55,733 nt of DNA from Sphingomonadales bacterium (GCA_028871475.1 JAGWMZ010000025.1:1-55733), one strand, 5' to 3'. Positions 39,705-48,240 are shown, counted from the first letter of the stretch. A program made the numbers and translations. Notes: generated from the sequence alone by a model not told the origin.

Positions 39705-41123
39705 TCACGTCCTTGCTTGCCAACCACCGCCCAGCGCGCGGATCGCCGCCACGCTGGCACGCGCCGTATCCGCTCTCGCCGCGGCCAGACGGTCCGAGGC
39801 ATCAAGCAAGGCCCGGTCCGCGTCCAGCACGTCGATCAGCGAGATGACCCCCGCCGCATAAGCCGCGCGCGCCTGATCACGCGCGCGGCTGAGCGAGGTC
39901 ACCTGCTGCTGGCGCAGGGCAATTTCAGCACGCCCCTCTACCAGCCGTGACAGGGCATTTTCAACATCCTGCGTGGCGCCCAGCACCGCGCCGCGATAGG
40001 TGGCCAGCGCTTCGGCCTCGCGCCCGCGGGCTTGCGCCACCTGCGCATCGACCTTGCCGAAATCGAACAGCCGCCAGCGCAGCCCCGCCGCGCCCGAGGC
40101 CTGAAGGGCATCGCCGGTAAGCAGGCTGCTGCCCCCGACCGTCGCCACGCCCAGCAAGCCGCCCAGCGAGACATGGGGGTAATATTCGGCAATGGCCGCG
40201 CCGATACGCGCGTTGGAGGCAGCCACTTGCCGCTCTGCCGCGACGAGATCGGGGCGGCGGCGCATCAGTTCAGCCGGCTGCGCGCTGCCCGAAGGATCTG
40301 GCGCCAACGGAATGACCGAAGGCGCCATCAGTGCCACCGTCAGTGCGCCGGCCTGCTGGCCGCAGAGCACCGCCAGCCGGTTCGCCTGCCCGGCAATGGC
40401 CGCGCGCAAGGGCGGCAGCGAGGCCTCGATGCCCTGCTGCTCCCCCAGAGTGCGGTTGAGCGCCTGATCCGCCACGACGCCCTCATCAGCCTGTTGCCGC
40501 ACAAGGCTGACGAGATGCTGCTCGGTTGCCAGTTGATCCTGCGCCACGGCCAGGCGCGCCTGCAGCCCGCGCAATTGCAGATAGGCGTCCGCCGTTTCCG
40601 CGGCGATGCTCAGGCGCACGGCATCGGCTGTCGCCAGTGTCGAGGCCAGGTCAGCGCGCGCCGCCTCGCGCCCGCGCCGCAGACCGCCGAAGAGGTCGAT
40701 CTCCCAACTGGCCTGCGCGCCGAGCTGATAGAGCGCATAGTCACGCGGCAAGCCCAGTTGCCGCGCGGCAGCGCCAATGGGGGTCTGCAAGGAGGTGTGG
40801 TCCTGCTCTGCAGAACCGGCCAGCCCGACGCTGGGCAGCAGCGCCGCGCCCGCAGCCCTTGCCACCCCGCGCGCCTGATCGATCCGCGCGGCGGCGGCGG
40901 CAATGTCAAGGTTTTGCACCAGCGCCTGCTCCACCAGATGGTCGAGCATGGGATCGTGGAAACTGGTCCACCAGCGGGCATCGGCCTGCGCCAGTGTCGC
41001 CGGGGTTTGATAGGCTGGTGTCAGCGTCACCTCGGGCTTGTGATAATCGGGCCCGACGGTGCAGGCGCTCAGCATGGTGGAGGCCAGCAGGGTCAGGATC
41101 GGAACGGAGCGACGAAAAGACAT
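39705..41123 (-). CDS. Outer-membrane efflux lipoprotein, NodT family (second efflux operon)
   Basis: A 472-residue TolC-like lipoprotein. The lipobox is LASTMLSAC, followed by TVGPDYHKPEV, the usual NodT beginning, and by ARWWTSFHDPMLDHLVEQAL. Two outer-membrane-efflux repeats follow, with LMRRRPDLVAAERQVAASNA central and ALGGGW at the end. ATG 41123 has GAGGAG 8 bases upstream, 11 bases after the MFS stop. It is related to, but clearly different from, the NodT of the first efflux operon (both end in ALGGGWQ). It completes the pump with the MFS and the divergent HlyD protein. Confidence 0.93.
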   Translation of the reverse strand: MSFRRSVPILTLLASTMLSACTVGPDYHKPEVTLTPAYQTPATLAQADARWWTSFHDPMLDHLVEQALVQNLDIAAAAARIDQARGVARAAGAALLPSVGLAGSAEQDHTSLQTPIGAAARQLGLPRDYALYQLGAQASWEIDLFGGLRRGREAARADLASTLATADAVRLSIAAETADAYLQLRGLQARLAVAQDQLATEQHLVSLVRQQADEGVVADQALNRTLGEQQGIEASLPPLRAAIAGQANRLAVLCGQQAGALTVALMAPSVIPLAPDPSGSAQPAELMRRRPDLVAAERQVAASNARIGAAIAEYYPHVSLGGLLGVATVGGSSLLTGDALQASGAAGLRWRLFDFGKVDAQVAQARGREAEALATYRGAVLGATQDVENALSRLVEGRAEIALRQQQVTSLSRARDQARAAYAAGVISLIDVLDADRALLDASDRLAAARADTARASVAAIRALGGGWQART

Positions 41124-41134
41124 CACGGATCTCC

Positions 41135-42733
41135 TCAATGCGCCCCTTCGGGCGAGGATGGGGCGGCGCCGGCAGGCGGGCGGCAGAAGGGAACCATCAC
41201 CAGCGCGGCAATGAACATCCATGCCAGCAGACGAAACACGTCGTTGAAGGCCAGCGTCAGCGCCTCGCGCCCGGCCACGCGGGCGAACAGGCCCTGTACG
41301 GTGAGCAGGGCCTGTCTCGGGTCGGGGTCGATGGCGCTCATCCGGCCGGCCATGGCGGCGATCGTGTCATTCACCGGGGCGGCGCCATGGGCCATCGCCT
41401 CGCCCAGCCACAGGCTGTCCATCCGCACATGGTTCTGCAGCAGCGTGTTGACGACCGCGATGCCGATCGCTCCGCCCAGATTGCGCATCAGGTTGAACAG
41501 GCCCGAGGCATATTTCAGCTCGGCGGGCTGGAAACCGGCCAGCGCCATGGTGACGCTGGGTACGATGCACAGCATCATGGCAAAGCCGCGCAGCGCCTGA
41601 CTGGGCGCCAGTTCCCAGAAGCCCCAGCTGCTGTTCATATCCGAGGACAACCACAGGCTGAGCGCAAAACAGCTCAGCCCCGCCGTAATCATATAGCGCA
41701 TGTCGATCCGCTGGCTGAGCCATGTGGCGACCACCACGCTCATCATCTGGGCCAGACCCACGACGATGACCGTCGTGCCGATCTGCAGAGAGTCATAGCC
41801 CCTCACCTGCCCCAGATAGACCGGGACGAGATAGACCGCCGAATACATCCCGACCCCCAGCACCAGATTGAAGATGCAGGCAAAGGCAAAGGTTGGCCGC
41901 CGAAAGGGGCTGAGCTTGACCAGCGGATTGGTCGAAAAGAAGGACCGTTCCAGAAACAGCACGAAGCCGACAAAGGAGCACCACCCGGCAATGGCGATGG
42001 TCTGGTCACCGAACCAGTCATGGCGCGGCCCTTCCTCCAGCACATATTCAAGACCGGCGAGGAAAACCGCCATGGCGGCCAGATGGCTCCAGTCGATGCG
42101 GGCGAACATGGCGGGGTTGGGTCGGTCGACCCGCACCACCTGCGAGGCAAGCAGCGCGACCATCACCCCGGGCACCACATTGACGAAGAAGAGCCAGCGC
42201 CAGTCGATGAGATCGGTGATCAGCCCGCCCGCGCTGGGGCCCAAAGTGGGTGCCAGCACGCTGACTGCGCCCAGAATCGCCGGGATCACCGCACGCTGCT
42301 TGCCGGTAAACATCGTGTAGGCCGTGGCAAAGACCAGCGAGACCATCGTGCCCCCGGTAAAGCCCTGCGCCGCGCGAAAGGCGATCATCGAGGCGAGATT
42401 CCAGCTTAGCCCGCACATCAGACTGAAAAAGGTGAAGCTGGCCGCCGAGAAGGTGAAGGCCCAGCGCGTCGACATCGCATTGGCCAGATAGCCCGACAGC
42501 GGGATCATCACCAGTTCGGCCATGAGATAGGCGGTCTGCACCCAGCTCACCTCATCCGGGCCTGCCGCCAGCCCCGCCTGCACATCGCGCAGCGAGGCTG
42601 AGACGATCTGGATGTCGAACAGGGCCATGAACTGGCCAAAGGCCATGACGGCCAGAATCAGATATTTGCGCGCACTGGGCATGCCTTGCGGATCATGCGC
42701 CCAATCCTGCCCGAGTTGCCGTAGCCAGTTCAT
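41135..42733 (-). CDS. MFS multidrug efflux transporter, DHA2 (EmrB/QacA) family
   Basis: A 532-residue transporter with about 14 membrane helices. It has the EmrB signatures FMALFDIQIVSASLRDVQAG, EVSWVQTAYLMAELVMIPLS and GPSAGGLITDLIDWRWLFFVN. The last is motif C, diagnostic of drug-exporting antiporters. ATG 42733 has AAAGG 10 bases upstream. It is the first gene of the operon with NodT and TetR, transcribed away from the HlyD gene across a 109-base gap holding the operator-like dyad. Substrate not deducible. Confidence 0.94.
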   Translation of the reverse strand: MNWLRQLGQDWAHDPQGMPSARKYLILAVMAFGQFMALFDIQIVSASLRDVQAGLAAGPDEVSWVQTAYLMAELVMIPLSGYLANAMSTRWAFTFSAASFTFFSLMCGLSWNLASMIAFRAAQGFTGGTMVSLVFATAYTMFTGKQRAVIPAILGAVSVLAPTLGPSAGGLITDLIDWRWLFFVNVVPGVMVALLASQVVRVDRPNPAMFARIDWSHLAAMAVFLAGLEYVLEEGPRHDWFGDQTIAIAGWCSFVGFVLFLERSFFSTNPLVKLSPFRRPTFAFACIFNLVLGVGMYSAVYLVPVYLGQVRGYDSLQIGTTVIVVGLAQMMSVVVATWLSQRIDMRYMITAGLSCFALSLWLSSDMNSSWGFWELAPSQALRGFAMMLCIVPSVTMALAGFQPAELKYASGLFNLMRNLGGAIGIAVVNTLLQNHVRMDSLWLGEAMAHGAAPVNDTIAAMAGRMSAIDPDPRQALLTVQGLFARVAGREALTLAFNDVFRLLAWMFIAALVMVPFCRPPAGAAPSSPEGAH

Positions 42734-42764
42734 CGATGGGGGCCTTTCAGAATTGACTCGACAT

Positions 42765-42800
42765 ATATGATGATCGACATTTATATTACGATCATCATAT
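42765..42800. promoter_or_regulatory. Perfect 12-bp dyad operator between the divergent efflux genes
   Basis: ATATGATGATCG at 42765-42776 is mirrored exactly at 42789-42800, around the 12-base AT-rich centre ACATTTATATTA. It lies midway in the gap between the MFS start (42733) and the HlyD start (42843) and would overlap both promoters. The size and symmetry suit a TetR-type dimer pair, and a TetR gene ends the left operon. Direct binding is inferred. Confidence 0.7.
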
Positions 42801-42842
42801 TTGCAAGAGCGGGTGCATGCCACCTGCAAGCAGGAGGTTTCG

Positions 42843-43997
42843 ATGCAGGAAGCGGCACACAAGCAGGTCTTCGCACGCCAGGCCGAAATGGAGCCGGCGC
42901 GCGCCGCCCCCGCTCCGGCAGCCATTCCGACACAGCGCCGCCCAGCGCGCCGCACGCTCATCGCCTCGGTGGTGGCGGTGGGCGTGGCTTTGGCGGGCGC
43001 AGGCTGGATCACCATGCGCCCCACGAGCGAGAGCACCGACGATGCCTATATCGCCGCCGATTCGACCTCGGTCGCGCCCAAGGTGCGCGGTCTGGTGGCG
43101 CAGGTGCTGGTGCATGACAATCAGAGCGTCCATGCCGGTGACCCGCTGGTCCGCATCGATCCCGAGGAGTTTGACGCCCGCCTGCAGGCCGCGCAGGCCA
43201 ACCTTGCCGATGCGCAGGCCAATGTCGCCTCGGCCCGCGCGGCGCTGGTCAGCCTTGGCGCGGAGGAAAGGCTGAATGCGGCGCAGGTCGTGGCCGCCGG
43301 AACGCAGATCCGCTCCAGCGCGGCCGAAGCGGCGCGCGCCGATGCCGACCGCCAGCGCTATGACACGCTGATCGCCACGGGCGCGGTTGCCCGGCGCGAT
43401 GCCGACACCTATCGCACCGCAGCCGTCTCGGCAGAGCAAGCCTCCGCCAGGGCGACTGCTCTGCTGGGCGTGGCGCGGCGTGAAGCCGATGTCACCGCCG
43501 CTCGCCGCCCCGGCCTGGAAGCGGCGCTGGCCAAGGCCGTGGCCGCCCGGCAGCAGGCGCAGGCCGCGCTCGATCTCGCCCGGCAGGACCAGAGCCACAC
43601 GCTGGTGCGCGCGGCGGTCAATGGTGTGGTGGGCAACCGGCAAGTGCGTGTGGGCGATTACGTGCAGCCAGGCACGCGATTGCTGACGCTGGTGCCGGTG
43701 CAGGCTGTCTATGTCACCGCCAATTTCAAGGAAACGCAATTGCGCGACATGCGCGTGGGCCAGAGTGTGACGATCGACGTCGATGCGCTGGACCACAAGT
43801 TGAAGGGCCATGTGGAAAGCTTCGCGCCCGGCTCGGGGTCGAGTTTCTCGCTGCTGCCATTCGAGCCGGGCACGGGCAATTTCACCAAGATCGTGCAACG
43901 TGTGCCCGTGCGCATCCGCCTCGATCCGGGCCAGCCGGAAGCCCAGGCGCTGCGTCCGGGCCTGTCGGTGACGGCCAAGGTGCGATTGGCCAGCTAG
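42843..43997 (+). CDS. HlyD/EmrA-family membrane-fusion (adaptor) protein
   Basis: A 384-residue adaptor. A single anchor lies at about residues 35-55 (TLIASVVAVGVALAGAGW). STDDAYIAADSTSVAPKVRG starts the lipoyl domain, and an alanine-rich coiled-coil hairpin follows (about 110-250). VNGVVGNRQVRVGDYVQPGT and YVTANFKETQLRDMRVGQSV complete the lipoyl and barrel parts. ATG 42843 has GGAGG 6 bases upstream; the in-frame TTG at 42801 is rejected. It is transcribed away from the MFS-NodT-TetR operon but should form one tripartite pump with them. Its stop codon TAG is part of the CTAG end of element A. Confidence 0.93.
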   Translation: MQEAAHKQVFARQAEMEPARAAPAPAAIPTQRRPARRTLIASVVAVGVALAGAGWITMRPTSESTDDAYIAADSTSVAPKVRGLVAQVLVHDNQSVHAGDPLVRIDPEEFDARLQAAQANLADAQANVASARAALVSLGAEERLNAAQVVAAGTQIRSSAAEAARADADRQRYDTLIATGAVARRDADTYRTAAVSAEQASARATALLGVARREADVTAARRPGLEAALAKAVAARQQAQAALDLARQDQSHTLVRAAVNGVVGNRQVRVGDYVQPGTRLLTLVPVQAVYVTANFKETQLRDMRVGQSVTIDVDALDHKLKGHVESFAPGSGSSFSLLPFEPGTGNFTKIVQRVPVRIRLDPGQPEAQALRPGLSVTAKVRLAS

Positions 43998-44071
43998 TGG
44001 TCCGATTCTGACATTCGATGCCGTGTGACGAAAGGGCGTGCTCGAATGTCAGAATCTTTTCGGACCACTAG
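43994..44071. repeat. Palindromic element A, copy 1 (78 bp)
   Basis: The element starts CTAGTGGTCCGA and ends with the complement TCGGACCACTAG. Inner arms TTCTGACATTCGA and TCGAATGTCAGAA are perfect complements, and a five-base AAAGA-like bulge sits in the right arm. The loop is about 23 bases. The second copy, at 55505-55582, differs at only two loop positions. Its core resembles that of element B (GACATTCGA against GACATTTGCA), and the CTAGTGG ends are identical, so A and B belong to one superfamily. The first CTAG contains the HlyD stop codon. It may also act as a transcription terminator. Confidence 0.85.
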
Positions 44072-44083
44072 AAACCTTTGATG

Positions 44084-44162
44084 CTAGTGGATTTTACGAT
44101 TTTGACATTTGCAGACCCATCCCATCCGCCAGGGGATGCAAATGTCAAAATCAATCCACTAG
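44084..44162. repeat. Palindromic element B, copy 2 (79 bp), 12 bp after element A
   Basis: This is the intact form of element B: both termini are CTAGTGGATT-type and the inner arms match perfectly apart from the four-base TTAC bulge on the left. It is separated from element A by AAACCTTTGATG (44072-44083). The same 12-base spacer sits next to element B at 133-144 and next to element A at 55583-55594. This is therefore the only complete A-spacer-B unit in the window and shows the uninterrupted target of the insertion sequences at both window ends. Confidence 0.85.
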
Positions 44163-44336
44163 GCGCGGCGTTGGCCCCTGCCGCGCGGTTTCAGGGGCAT
44201 TGTCGCCCGCCGGACAAATTAGATGCTATATAATTTTTCCCTTCAATGCCGATTGCTTCTTGCCAAACAGTTAGCGCTATCAGATCACTCTGGCGCGGGC
44301 TGACAGCAAGGCCGGCAAAGAAGGGGAGAATAAAGG
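44163..44336 (+). promoter_or_regulatory. Upstream region of the GH3 gene with a LacI-type palindrome
   Basis: The gap from 43998 to the GH3 start holds elements A and B and then this 174-base leader. GTTAGCGCTATC at 44270-44281 centres on the palindrome TAGCGCTA, like the operators of LacI-type pentose regulators (compare the Caulobacter xylose operator). It lies 56 bases before the ATG. ATGCTATATAATTTTT at 44223-44238 is the most promoter-like stretch. No LacI-type regulator gene is in the window, so it would act in trans. Confidence 0.45.
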
Positions 44337-46991
44337 ATGCCGAACAGAATAATACGCTGGCTGTTGGCAAGCGCAGCGATCATGCCATGCTTCATGGCCT
44401 CAACCGGCGCGGAGGCCCAGAGCCAGCCCGATCCGGCCAACCTGCCCTTTCGCAACCCAGCCCTGCCCATCGACCAGCGCGTGAACGATCTGGTCAGCCG
44501 TTTGACGCTGGAGGAGAAGGCTTCGCAGCTCGTCAATCAGGCCCGAGCGATTCCGCGCCTCGGCATTCCGGAATATGACTGGTGGAGCGAGGCGCTGCAT
44601 GGTGTGGCCAACAATGGCTATGCCACCGTCTTTCCCGAGCCTGTCGGCCTTGCCGCCACCTTCGATCCGGCCTCGATCCAGCAGATGGGCCACGCCATCG
44701 GCGTCGAAGGCCGCGTGAAGTGGAACCAGCTCGAACGCGCAGGCAAACCGCATCACATCATGCAGGGGCTGACCTTCTGGTCACCCAACATCAACATCTT
44801 CCGCGATCCGCGCTGGGGCCGTGGGCAAGAGACCTATGGCGAGGACCCGTTCCTGTCGGGCACGATGGGCACCGCCTTTGTGCGCGGCATGCAGGGCGAT
44901 GATCCGCGCTATTACCTCGTTTCCTCCACCGCCAAGCATTATGCCGTGCACTCGGGCCCCGAACCGGGCCGCCACAGCGACAATTTCAACGTCTCGCTGC
45001 ATGATATGGAGGACACCTATCTCCCCGCCTTCCGCGCGCTGGTGACGCAGGGCAAGGTGGAATCGGTGATGTGCGCCTACAACTCGATCAACGGGCAACC
45101 GGCCTGCGCCAACACCTTCCTCATGAAGGACCGCCTGCGCGACGCATGGGGCTTCAAGGGCCATGTCGTCTCCGACTGCGACGCGATTGCCGACATCGAG
45201 CGCGGCCATCATTTCGTGAAGACCTATGCCGAGGCGGCGGCCGCCTCGCTGAAGGTAGGCGTCGACAATGACTGCACCGAGTTTGGCCGCATGGCGGGCC
45301 CCACCTCGGACTATGACCGCTATCGCGAGGCGATGCAGCAGGGCCTCGTGTCGATGGATGTGGTGGATGCCACGCTGCGCCGCCTGTTCAAGGCGCGCAT
45401 GCGCCTTGGCCTGTTCGATCCGGCCGATAGGGTGCCCTTCAACAAGATCCCCGACAGCGAGTTGAACTCGCCCGCCCACAAGGCGTTGGCACTGAAGCTG
45501 GCGCGCGAGTCGATGGTGCTGCTCAAGAATGACGGCACGCTGCCCCTGGCGCCGGCCAGGGTGAAGCGCATTGCCGTGGTGGGGCCATTGGCCGATCAGG
45601 TCGACTATCTCTCGGGCAATTACCATGGCACGCCGGTTGCCCCGGTCTCGGTGCTCGAAGGGATCAAGGCGCAATATCCGGGCGCCGAGGTGGTGTTCGA
45701 GGCGGGCACCGACTTCCTGCGCGCCGCATCGCCTGTGCCCAGCGGCGCGCTTTCCACGCCCGATGGGCAGAGCGGGCTGAAGGGTGAATATTTCCGCACC
45801 GCCTCGCTTGATGGCACCCCGGCCCTCACCCGCACCGACACACAGCTCGCCTTTGACCGCAATGCGCCCGCCGCCCTGCCCGACGCCCCTTCGGTGACGG
45901 CACGCTGGACCGGCAGCCTGGCCGCGCCTGAGGCCGGCCATTACAAGATCGGCCTGGAAGGACGCGGCGCCAAGCTCTTCATCGATGATGCGCTGGTGGT
46001 CGATGGCACCAATCCCCAGACCCGCGGCGCCACCACGGTGGACATGGACCTGGCCGCCGGGCAGCGCCACAAGCTGCGCGTCGAGATGGTGGGCGGCCGC
46101 TTCCCGCCGCGCCTCGTCTGGACCAAGCTGGAACCCGATGCGCTGGGCAAGGCGGTGAATGCCGCGAAGAGCGCCGATGTGGTGATTGCCGTGGTGGGCA
46201 TCACCTCCTCGCTGGAAGGCGAGGAAATGCCGGTCAACATCCCAGGCTTCAAGGGCGGCGACCGCACCAGCACCGACCTGCCCGCGCCCGAGGAGGAGAT
46301 GCTCAAGGCCGTGCAGGCTGCCGGAAAGCCCATGGTCGTCGTGCTGATGAGCGGCTCGGCCCTGTCGGTCAACTGGGCCAAGGACAAGGCCAATGCCATC
46401 GTGCAGGCCTGGTATCCGGGCCAGGAAGGCGGCACGGCGGTGGCCGAAACGCTGACAGGCGCCAACAATCCCGCCGGACGCCTGCCCATCACCATCTACA
46501 CCGGCGTCGATCAACTGCCACCCTTTGACGATTACGCGATGGCCGGGCGTACCTATCGCTATTTCACCGGCAAGCCGCTGTTCCCCTTCGGTTATGGCCT
46601 GAGCTACACCAGCTTTGGCTATTCCGCGCCCAAGCTCTCGGCCGCCATCCTGCGCGCGGGAAGCAATCTGGGGGTGGATGCCACCGTCACCAACACCGGC
46701 AAGCTGGCGGGCGACGAGGTCGTGCAGCTCTACCTCACCTTCCCCAAACTGCCCGGCGCGCCGCAGGTGGCGCTGCGCGGGTTCCAGCGCGTGCATCTGA
46801 CCCCGGGCGAGGCGCGCAAGGTCCACTTCGACCTCACCCCGCGCGATCTGTCCAGCGTGACGGCGCAGGGCCAGCGCATGGTGCAGGCCGGCGCTTATGA
46901 GGTCAGCGTGGGGGGCGGCCAGCCCGGCGCGGGCGCGGCTGGTGGCCATACGGCACTCACCATCACGGGCAACAGCAAGCTGCCTGAATAA
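44337..46991 (+). CDS. Glycoside hydrolase family 3 enzyme with PA14 insert (beta-xylosidase/glucosidase type)
   Basis: An 884-residue secreted GH3 enzyme with a signal peptide ending near GAEAQS. The (beta/alpha)8 domain carries the nucleophile Asp280 in GHVVSDCDAIADIERGHHF; SDCDA is usual in beta-xylosidase and arabinofuranosidase-type GH3 members. EYDWWSEALHGVANNGYATV also marks that group. The C-terminal alpha/beta sandwich is interrupted at about residues 478-600 by a PA14 domain (GLKGEYFRTASLDG, YKIGLEGRGAKLFIDDALVV). A fibronectin-III-like domain ends it. It would cleave terminal xylose, arabinose or glucose from oligosaccharides. ATG 44337 has GGGGAG about 9 bases upstream. Confidence 0.93.
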   Translation: MPNRIIRWLLASAAIMPCFMASTGAEAQSQPDPANLPFRNPALPIDQRVNDLVSRLTLEEKASQLVNQARAIPRLGIPEYDWWSEALHGVANNGYATVFPEPVGLAATFDPASIQQMGHAIGVEGRVKWNQLERAGKPHHIMQGLTFWSPNINIFRDPRWGRGQETYGEDPFLSGTMGTAFVRGMQGDDPRYYLVSSTAKHYAVHSGPEPGRHSDNFNVSLHDMEDTYLPAFRALVTQGKVESVMCAYNSINGQPACANTFLMKDRLRDAWGFKGHVVSDCDAIADIERGHHFVKTYAEAAAASLKVGVDNDCTEFGRMAGPTSDYDRYREAMQQGLVSMDVVDATLRRLFKARMRLGLFDPADRVPFNKIPDSELNSPAHKALALKLARESMVLLKNDGTLPLAPARVKRIAVVGPLADQVDYLSGNYHGTPVAPVSVLEGIKAQYPGAEVVFEAGTDFLRAASPVPSGALSTPDGQSGLKGEYFRTASLDGTPALTRTDTQLAFDRNAPAALPDAPSVTARWTGSLAAPEAGHYKIGLEGRGAKLFIDDALVVDGTNPQTRGATTVDMDLAAGQRHKLRVEMVGGRFPPRLVWTKLEPDALGKAVNAAKSADVVIAVVGITSSLEGEEMPVNIPGFKGGDRTSTDLPAPEEEMLKAVQAAGKPMVVVLMSGSALSVNWAKDKANAIVQAWYPGQEGGTAVAETLTGANNPAGRLPITIYTGVDQLPPFDDYAMAGRTYRYFTGKPLFPFGYGLSYTSFGYSAPKLSAAILRAGSNLGVDATVTNTGKLAGDEVVQLYLTFPKLPGAPQVALRGFQRVHLTPGEARKVHFDLTPRDLSSVTAQGQRMVQAGAYEVSVGGGQPGAGAAGGHTALTITGNSKLPE

Positions 46992-47001
46992 AAACGAAAA
47001 A

Positions 47002-47033
47002 GCCGCGCCATGGTTCATCCACCATGGCGCGGC
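47002..47033. terminator. Strong bidirectional terminator between GH3 and galM
   Basis: GCCGCGCCATGG at 47002-47013 and its exact complement at 47022-47033 form a 12-bp stem with an 8-base loop between two convergent genes. On the minus strand a long T-rich run follows (complement of 46989-47001), ideal for stopping the aldose epimerase transcript. On the plus strand only a short ACCTTT follows, so it is weaker for GH3. Confidence 0.85.
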
Positions 47034-47056
47034 ACCTTTCTCCCCGGGTCAAAGGT

Positions 47057-48217
47057 TTAGCGGCTGCCACCCTCCACGCCGAATTGCCAGATGGTCCGGC
47101 TGGAATAGACCTCTCCGGGGCGCAGCACCACATGGGGGAAATGCGTCAGGTTGGGCGTGTCGGGGTAATGCTCGGTTTCCATCGCCACGCCGGCATGGGC
47201 CGGATAGGTCAGTCCATCACGCATCGGGCGCGGGGAGCCGGGACCATTGGCGGTGTAAAGCTGCAGTCCCGGTTCGCTGGTCGACACGGTCAGCGTGCGC
47301 CCCGAGGCAGGATCGGCCAGATGCGCAGCCTCGACCACCTCGCCCGGCACCATCGAGCGGCGCAGCACGAAATTGTGATCATAGCCATGGCCGCGCGCCA
47401 CCTGCGGATCGGGGCTGTTGATGTCCTGCCCCAGCGGCTTGGCAGTGGTGAAATCAAACGGCGTACCCGCGACTTTCAAGACCTCTCCGGTGGGCGTGTT
47501 GTTGGGGCCGGAGGGGGTGTAAAAATCGGCGTTGATGCGCAGCCTCTCGCCCAGAATGTCGCCGTGGCCCGCCCCTGCCAGATTGAAATAGCTGTGCTGG
47601 GTGAGGTTGACCACCGTGGTTTTGGTGGTGGTGGCGCGATAGTCGATGGTCAGCCGGTCGCTATCATCCCAGGCGAAGGTGACCGTGGCGGTCAGCTTTC
47701 CGGGGAAACCTTCATCGCCATCCGGGCTGACCAGAGTGAAGCGCAAGGCGGGCCCCTGCGCGGTCTTGATGGTGGCAACGCTCCACATTCTGGTATGAAA
47801 ACCCTTTGGGCCGCCGTGCAATATGGCGCCGCCAAAACCGTCAAGCGCATAGGTCTTGCCATCAATCGTCAGCTTGGACCCGACAATGCGATTGGCATAA
47901 CGCCCGACCGTGGCACCGTAAAACGCGCCATTGCGCAGATAATCCTCCGCCTTGGCATAGCCGAGCACCACATCCTCCAGCTTGCCGGCCCGATCAGGCA
48001 CGCGCAGCGAGGCAATGGTCGCGCCAAGGTTCAGGATGGACACGCTGGCCCCATGGCGGTTGGTGATGGTGTAGCGGCGGATCACCGCACCGTCGGGCGC
48101 CTTGCCCCAGTCCAGCTCGCTCACTCCGGCCACAGGCGCAGCCTGCGCGGCCAAGGGCAGGGTCATCATGGCAATGGCACAGGCTGCCAACGGCGCTTTC
48201 CACCAACATCTCGTCAT
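47057..48217 (-). CDS. galM: Aldose 1-epimerase (mutarotase), exported
   Basis: A 386-residue GalM-type epimerase with a signal peptide ending near AAQAA, so probably periplasmic. It contains NLGATIASLRVPDRAGK, YGATVGRYANRI, the catalytic histidine segment VNLTQHSYFNLAG, GHGYDHNFVL and the terminal glutamate region AMETEHYPDTPN. It interconverts the alpha and beta anomers of sugars such as galactose, arabinose or xylose released by the neighbouring hydrolases. ATG 48217 is the only good start. It is convergent with the GH3 gene and lies 119 bases downstream of the TonB receptor gene on the same strand. Confidence 0.94.
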   Translation of the reverse strand: MTRCWWKAPLAACAIAMMTLPLAAQAAPVAGVSELDWGKAPDGAVIRRYTITNRHGASVSILNLGATIASLRVPDRAGKLEDVVLGYAKAEDYLRNGAFYGATVGRYANRIVGSKLTIDGKTYALDGFGGAILHGGPKGFHTRMWSVATIKTAQGPALRFTLVSPDGDEGFPGKLTATVTFAWDDSDRLTIDYRATTTKTTVVNLTQHSYFNLAGAGHGDILGERLRINADFYTPSGPNNTPTGEVLKVAGTPFDFTTAKPLGQDINSPDPQVARGHGYDHNFVLRRSMVPGEVVEAAHLADPASGRTLTVSTSEPGLQLYTANGPGSPRPMRDGLTYPAHAGVAMETEHYPDTPNLTHFPHVVLRPGEVYSSRTIWQFGVEGGSR

Positions 48218-48240
48218 CGTCAGTCATCCTCAGGGCAAAA

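Noticed and set aside
43994..44162. Elements A and B as miniature versions of the flanking IS5-like element
   Set aside because: The IS end reads AGGCTTGTGG, unlike the CTAGTGG ends of A and B; they seem to be targets of the IS, not its derivatives.
44038..44274. 78-codon plus-strand frame running through elements A and B
   Set aside because: It is made of the repeat arms and spacer, has no ribosome site and no likeness to a protein; the repeats explain the open frame.
44781..47018. 745-codon minus-strand frame opposite the GH3 gene
   Set aside because: GH3 and PA14 motifs on the plus strand are decisive; the antisense frame has none.
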